Source of the DNA: an uncultured Akkermansia sp.
GTDB taxonomy: Bacteria; Verrucomicrobiota; Verrucomicrobiia; Verrucomicrobiales; Akkermansiaceae
Length of the DNA: 48,680 bases
Reading direction: 5' to 3'
Assembly (NCBI GenBank): GCA_949296365.1
Contig: CASFPZ010000014.1
Coordinates: forward strand, 1-48,680
Shown here: piece by piece, positions 45,301 to 48,680 of the stretch
Numbering within the stretch: the stretch's first letter is position 1
Layout of the letters: the number at the start of each line of letters is the position of its first letter
Position numbers and translations under genes: made by a program
The notes under the pieces: generated by a model
Database searches by the model: none
Seen by the model: only the letters and a program-made list of their open reading frames with translations
Told to the model about the DNA's origin: nothing

Positions 45301-48300
45301 GAGGCAGCGGAGCTCCTGCATTCCGCGGCACGATTGATGTTGTCAACGGTGTGTTGAGCTTTGCTTCTGGCGACTTAACGAGCTGGGGACAAAGTTCTCT
45401 TGAGACGATCAACATTCGAGAACAGGGTGAGGTCTATTTGGAATCGGCCCATAACCAAACGTTGAACAATATGAATATCGTCCTGCAGGGTGGAGCGATC
45501 GATGGGGTGGATGGAAGCCAGATCGATTTTTACGGCGGCAACACCAATTTGCAAACATTGGCTTCGAACCAACAAGCTGAAATATCGGTAGATGTGTCTC
45601 TGCGCCAGGATGAAAACGTGTTCGATATTGCTGCATCCGGAGATTTGCTGATTTCCGGCGATATGTTGCAAACCGGCCAGGAGGAAGTTAGCCGAACATT
45701 AGTCAAACGCGGAGAGGGAAGGCTGTCTCTTTCGGGCGCCTACTCGATTGCTCAGGGAATTGAAGTCGAAGCGGGCACCCTGGAGTTCATTCATTCTGGG
45801 GCAACGCTGGCCGCGACAAGCATTGACATAGCCTCGGGCGCTCGAGTTGAGTTTGCCACGAGCCATGAGGATGGTTATGTGTATAACGGTGTTTTAACTG
45901 GGGAAGGTTCGGTTCTTGTTGGTGAGAACAGTTCCTTGTCTCTCAACGCGGACAATGCCGCATACGCGGGGGCGATGGGTCTGGAAGCTGGGTCCTCCTT
46001 AGCGGTAAACAATAACTTGAATCTGACTGATTTGTCAGGCAGCGGGGCGTTGACTGTTACATCAGGTACGACGCTTGTTGGCAATGCTGGAGATTCGGAG
46101 TATTCAGGTGCTATTTCAATGAGTGGTGGCACATTGCAGGCAAATGCGACAAACGCTCTGGGGTCAGGAACGATTACCTTAAACAGTGGAACGTTAGCGG
46201 TGAATGGACAGAGTTTAAGTAACGCTGTGCAAGTATCAGGTGGAACCCTGACAGCGGGCAATGCCTCGAGTATAAGCGATTTGTCTGTTGCCATGGCGGG
46301 CGCCTCTGCCAGTAACCAACAGGCTTTGTCAATTTCAGGAGATCTGAATGTTGCCGCACTCACGTTGGCGGATTACAGTAGTGTGACAACTGACGCCAAC
46401 CTGGTCGTATCGGGTGTCACGACCTTGAACCGTGGTTCGCAAGTGAGTGTTTCGGGAACTTTGTCCCTGGGAGGGGAACTGAATCTCTCATCGTTGATTA
46501 CGAGTCCTGAATCGGCTTCGGTGGAAGCAGGCGGATCGTTGACTTCGTCATCAGGAAAGTTGACTCTGAATATTTCCCACGATTATTTGAATGAGTTGAC
46601 TGCCGGAAACTACTTGATTGCGAGCTATGCGACGACTGGAAGCCTGACGTTGGAGGATATTTCGTCTGGAACAGACTGGAATGAAGCTTCGGTGGTTTAT
46701 TCGTTCAATCTGACAACATCGGAATCGAACGGAACGACGAATTTGCTGTTGCAAGCTTATGTGGACACGAACAAGGCTTGGGTGTGGATGGGGGATCCTG
46801 CCGGAGCCGAGTGGAATACTGGCGTAGACAATTGGGATCCTGTAGAGGGCGACGAATCGGGGTCGAATACGGGGAAGGTGGTTTACTTTGGGAGTCCTGA
46901 CGCCTCCTCCTGGGGTTCTTCTGAGTCCGTGTCGGTCCATGTGGCTGATGGCGGAGTTAATCCGCTCTACATGATGGTTGAATCGAATCTGACGTATGTA
47001 TTCGATGGCAATGGCTCAATTGTTGTGCCTGATTTGGTGGTTTCTGGCAGTGGTGTGGCTGTTCTGGATAACGCACAGGGCAGCACGGCTAATGATTTCG
47101 ATCGGATTCAGCTGCAACGCGGTACGCTGAAGGTCATGTCGGACGCGGCTTTCGGTGCGGTCGGTTCAGGAACAGTCGTCTTCTCCGGTGGTACTCTGGA
47201 GCTGGGCGCCAACGGCTTGACTGATCGATCGGTGGACTTCGTGGTCACCGACGGGTTTGACCTGAATCTGGCTGTCAGCCGGGATGTTTCAGCTACGGTC
47301 AGCAATCTTTCATCTGATCTGAGCAGCGACACCAGCCTGACCTTGAACAAATACGGCGCGGGCGAATTGGTGCTCGATCAGGATTTTGCAGGGACGGTGG
47401 TCGTAACCGGACTCTACGATACAGCCAGCACGGTCAATGTGGCTCGCGACGACAACGACGCTGGCAGCTTGCGCTTGACGGACGGCCATACGTACGGCGC
47501 CGTCCAGGTGGGGGCCGACCACGAAGTCATCGTCGATGCAGACGCAACCGTAACGATCAACTCGATGATTGGCGGCGCAGCTGACGAAAGTGGAGCTGTC
47601 AGCCATGGTTCTGTGACGTTGGAAGACAATGCGGCACTGGCCATTGGCACAGCAGGTACGATGAGCGCAGCGTTGAACCTGGCCACAGGTTCGACTCTGA
47701 CCTTGACGGGCGACAATACGTTGAACGGCACCGTGACCTCAACCTCTGGAATTGGAACGATTACGGGCAATGGAGCTCTCATTTTGGATGGACTAGTGGC
47801 CTCTGAAAACGGCTCAAGTTTGCAACTCAACGGCGTTGCAGTTACGATAGGAAGCCATGGTTCATCAGATACAGCAACTAATCTCATCGTTGGCGATGGC
47901 ACAGGAGTCGGCGACGACAACACGGCAGATACGAGTCTGTCGCTGGGTGAAACAGCTGACAAAGCCCTTGCCCTGAATACGTTGACGCTCCATGCCGATG
48001 CTACGGTGAGCGGAGCTACCGGCCAGTCGATGAGCGTGACCTCTGGTTCGATCGACGGCACCTTGGAAGGCGATTGGACGCTGGAGGTTCGCGAAGGTAC
48101 CGAAGGCTCAGCCCTGATGCTGAACAGCATCGCTCTGGGCGAGGTATCGTTCCTGGTTTCGGGCGGCCTTCTCGACATAAACAGCCTTGCTGGAACCAAT
48201 TCGGCAACAATAACGAGTGGTTCACTGGCCAACGCGGAAGCCTGGACTGGCGCAGTCTCGGTCGATACATCAGCAGGAGCCGAAACAATTTCATTGGGCG

Positions 48301-48680
48301 GGCTGACGGCCTCGGCTCTGAAGGAAGTCGACCTGAGCACGGGCTCTATTGTCCACGCCATTGGCGAGGGCGCTGTCGTTCTTGATTCGGCTTCCATCGA
48401 ACTGAGTGTGGCCAACACGATCTTTAACGACAACGTCAATGGCGCCACCTCGGGAGACGGCGTCACCATCCTGAACTTTGCGACGGCTGGAGAAGGCAAC
48501 ACAATTGGCCTAGCTGAGGGCAGCGAACTGGTGCTAACAGCTGACGAAGCGTTGAGCGATTACTTCTTGGATAACCTCAAGATTGTCTACGACGATTCGG
48601 AACTGCTGCCCGACTACGTCGACCCGGCAGAATCGGCCAACACCATTTCGTTGACCCTGACCAACGGGACGTTGGATCTG
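39348..48680 (+). CDS. Giant autotransporter-associated beta-strand (PATR) repeat protein, partial (continues past right edge)
   Basis: One frame runs from ATG 39348 to the last base, 3,111 codons with no stop; I read every codon. The start gives a signal peptide (RLRLPLLLAAAVMSCF, ending near TTFA). An N-terminal beta-rich domain follows, then long Thr/Ser/Gly/Asn-rich beta-helix sequence. PATR-like repeats recur, e.g. VKEGAGTVVISG (about 40.8 kb), VKTGSGTQVLNG (44.1 kb), VKLGAGTLELN (45.2 kb), VKRGEGRLSLSG (45.7 kb) and KYGAGELVLD (47.3 kb). Trp-rich module headers at about 44.66 and 46.78 kb (WAGTDGNSTW, WMGDPAGAEWN) look like starts of new passenger units. Such proteins are displayed or secreted in Verrucomicrobia. 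Any beta-barrel lies beyond the window. The many opposite-strand frames beneath it are shadows. Confidence 0.88.
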   Translation, partial: MRLRLPLLLAAAVMSCFVPETTFARGFSINFNDGSETDLMSGDETAGMVAVAGKNWFNFTPEDGAQSANVTIDNDGNALQNVIVTSTRNPWGPNNANTTTQTDKLLASYIDASTSQAYSVTITDMSYLESTVYLILSGDGQTPFSAMNVNGTNWTWKNGEMAEGTDTWGNRDANQGALTLGTNVLQIDGVTGSTIVASNVLSSGRGTLAGIQVVDSYEGVYQYRELDAGESAWESASWSATEGETGTSAWGGIGHGAVINASGDGSTLVLGGEVVMDGLILQSGNLTLSDGSIQLAGPMSLNALSGTQLTFDNVSFAGSSMTLSGAGTFIVGDLAQLTDQVRLSGATLAFDGEISSGETLIVIAGSLVQTDGSSLSTLRIESEGTLVIQKTVDDLISGRALTLESGSSITGTGNLVFSAQDNVKASLETNGDIPGWVSISSNVSLGQDDTVWTVGDTTGNDEADLLVSGAVSNGSAGNHNLVKEGAGTVVISGNYGAGGTITVNEGKLLLTSGSLPQGSTMAAGATLGVASGGTVKCYISSNRSFDSGTLEIAADAMLRTTSNWKYHLTLGAESYLAGEGTLRFDVPEVNTQHDGYRNLYINGNTANFTGAVEMLATAAIHGDNADRAYRTQLYLNPADSVFGGVIRTVGITKAGGGDVSVVDESVSPDAAIIHLQKTMSVGGFEGLGGQIVNDTPDTAITLTVGDDDDHEFGGSLGAGINLVKTGSGSQTFSGDLTAMSGTITLTSGTLNLAGTAAEGGLQLTTLTSGTLGVGTTIQYTNQFASDGVTMAMLDGGVLLGESASSNLAFGGTVAAGVGTISLTSGGSVVLGDYAVGDCGSLITVDLGSTAIDQLTLTANNTTLADLQRTLMVSSGDTLYAVSGYENGTVSFSALNELTADSASGDYSYYRNSGEVVLTRAEGYNMDVLLINVDADTETTDRIVLNDGVTLSAEALNFNAGSAYAIQNASDAQGSLEVGTLSLLSESSFTLGTVTTIGKLYADNGTLTLTGNTVIEYANAQLSSLNFDGVSLTVGGAESNIIAENSIGLNSNTTLILRDGASLSAESLFIGDDNTFTLGDDEGSVGSFSVNCFWGADSNGSTGTVSIKSGSVMNVLGATDSTSPGSTAFLMTEWGWSGASCTFNIEGELNLLNAHICVKDGPGYINVNDGGVFNTKGLYLAVRSGLNGAATLDVNLNAGGTINIGADGISTTNDSYYTLTLNGGTLGILDSTDSWTATKNLTLSGDVAFNTQKYTPDTTGQGPSYDGYGDNESGTIYVDGTLNLHGNTLTKVSEGDLVINGTLASEETNTAEDGTTTTTPLESTIDIQGGRFVLNGSGGGDITVIGDGSLVVTGDMELTAAQQTVVLVQVQDGGVLTFNPDADSMKLGETLEIKSGGTVNLTPHSNGTSALNSLDSVVVLQEGGRLQTGDGNILVQGGVSVQQSDAIADEAVIRLTMWNKRMTISELNGSGTLVVTREAGGWNYGPTELAIAGSSEDESERFEGVLSITNSQSDNIQLNAYLNDRYAAQKAIVSLDHEDVHLRLGVAETEIAGLRSNNTVTSVELGDGAQNSTLTINYGGAEAITYSGIIGEGISIVKTGSGTQVLNGDLSAVTGTMTVKEGVLDLTGASLGGTLLTDGGTLAFGIASIGEDVALSTSGSAGSLWSGSITLDGATVHVLANESLEPQYALGTGSTVSVGGNGAVFDISALSETSAGIHTYNLFVATGVVDQSVLSLSGMMIDEYARDSVTFNQTDEGMLQLIYNNIVDVTLTWAGTDGNSTWKVQGSEDLIPWTSEDTEDDRFYNNDDVLFTADAANQTVTIEGTVKPRSMVVTGGNYVFNAAAGGGSIAGEGNLDISGGNVTMNLANSAWNGDISVGGGSELAFVENALGNGSVTLGNGAVLTWLAGNSQDVSGQLTWADNAQITLNIEGEGDTVVWGTAHSGNGQIVKLGAGTLELNAANLLSGTLTIGSQTEEGGTVAITGGGGSGAPAFRGTIDVVNGVLSFASGDLTSWGQSSLETINIREQGEVYLESAHNQTLNNMNIVLQGGAIDGVDGSQIDFYGGNTNLQTLASNQQAEISVDVSLRQDENVFDIAASGDLLISGDMLQTGQEEVSRTLVKRGEGRLSLSGAYSIAQGIEVEAGTLEFIHSGATLAATSIDIASGARVEFATSHEDGYVYNGVLTGEGSVLVGENSSLSLNADNAAYAGAMGLEAGSSLAVNNNLNLTDLSGSGALTVTSGTTLVGNAGDSEYSGAISMSGGTLQANATNALGSGTITLNSGTLAVNGQSLSNAVQVSGGTLTAGNASSISDLSVAMAGASASNQQALSISGDLNVAALTLADYSSVTTDANLVVSGVTTLNRGSQVSVSGTLSLGGELNLSSLITSPESASVEAGGSLTSSSGKLTLNISHDYLNELTAGNYLIASYATTGSLTLEDISSGTDWNEASVVYSFNLTTSESNGTTNLLLQAYVDTNKAWVWMGDPAGAEWNTGVDNWDPVEGDESGSNTGKVVYFGSPDASSWGSSESVSVHVADGGVNPLYMMVESNLTYVFDGNGSIVVPDLVVSGSGVAVLDNAQGSTANDFDRIQLQRGTLKVMSDAAFGAVGSGTVVFSGGTLELGANGLTDRSVDFVVTDGFDLNLAVSRDVSATVSNLSSDLSSDTSLTLNKYGAGELVLDQDFAGTVVVTGLYDTASTVNVARDDNDAGSLRLTDGHTYGAVQVGADHEVIVDADATVTINSMIGGAADESGAVSHGSVTLEDNAALAIGTAGTMSAALNLATGSTLTLTGDNTLNGTVTSTSGIGTITGNGALILDGLVASENGSSLQLNGVAVTIGSHGSSDTATNLIVGDGTGVGDDNTADTSLSLGETADKALALNTLTLHADATVSGATGQSMSVTSGSIDGTLEGDWTLEVREGTEGSALMLNSIALGEVSFLVSGGLLDINSLAGTNSATITSGSLANAEAWTGAVSVDTSAGAETISLGGLTASALKEVDLSTGSIVHAIGEGAVVLDSASIELSVANTIFNDNVNGATSGDGVTILNFATAGEGNTIGLAEGSELVLTADEALSDYFLDNLKIVYDDSELLPDYVDPAESANTISLTLTNGTLDL

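Noticed and set aside
47414..48502. Long open frame of 362 codons on the minus strand
   Set aside because: It is antisense to the PATR gene, has a Ser/Ala/Pro-rich translation typical of a shadow of GC-rich repeat codons, and lacks a recognisable domain.

Overview
The window looks like a chromosomal segment of a Verrucomicrobiota bacterium, most likely an Akkermansiaceae-type gut or host-associated organism. The basis is inference from content. It carries secreted glycan hydrolases (GH36, GH95, GH105+DUF4861), an N-acetylhexosamine-kinase-like enzyme, an S6-like secreted serine protease, and a giant protein of autotransporter-associated beta-strand repeats. Ordinary bacterial housekeeping genes (leuA, pth, murA) sit among them. 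I saw no rRNA, tRNA, insertion sequence, integrase or CRISPR array.

Layout. 0-4.3 kb (minus): a GH36 alpha-galactosidase and an S6-like serine protease. 4.4-13.9 kb (plus): an unusual accessory cluster. It encodes a membrane-anchored GrpE-like protein, a C39/papain-like protein with a glycine-rich hydrophobic tail, two different dynamin-like GTPases, an Hsp70-type ATPase domain joined to a DnaJ-C-terminal-like domain and ankyrin repeats, a second Hsp70-like protein that has lost most of its ATPase domain but keeps the DnaJ-like domain and Sel1-like repeats, and a small ankyrin protein. A consensus-like promoter precedes the first gene, and an intrinsic terminator separates the GTPase half from the Hsp70 half. 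14.0-16.2 kb: a GH105-DUF4861 enzyme. 16.4-24.3 kb: a small membrane protein, a coiled-coil zinc-ribbon protein, an SNF2-family helicase, an outer-membrane barrel, a YdcF-type protein and a sugar-kinase-like phosphotransferase. 24.8-28.5 kb: leuA, pth and murA, ending at a strong bidirectional terminator. 28.7-33.7 kb (minus): a biotin-dependent-carboxylase-type transferase subunit lacking a biotin domain, a POT peptide transporter and a PpiD/SurA-like foldase. 33.8 kb: a class IV aminotransferase. 34.8-38.6 kb (minus): a GH95 fucosidase and a BASS-type transporter. 39.3 kb to the right edge: one uninterrupted reading frame of 3,111 codons, a partial PATR protein that continues past the window.

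The best candidate for a previously undescribed system is the 4.4-13.9 kb cluster. Its parts are the pieces of an Hsp70 machine (ATPase, nucleotide exchange factor, J-protein substrate domain), rearranged and wired to the membrane, a cysteine-protease-like fold and paired dynamins. I infer a membrane-remodelling or stress/defence role, but the sequence alone cannot prove one. The second Hsp70 gene appears to have suffered a deletion at its junction with the first.
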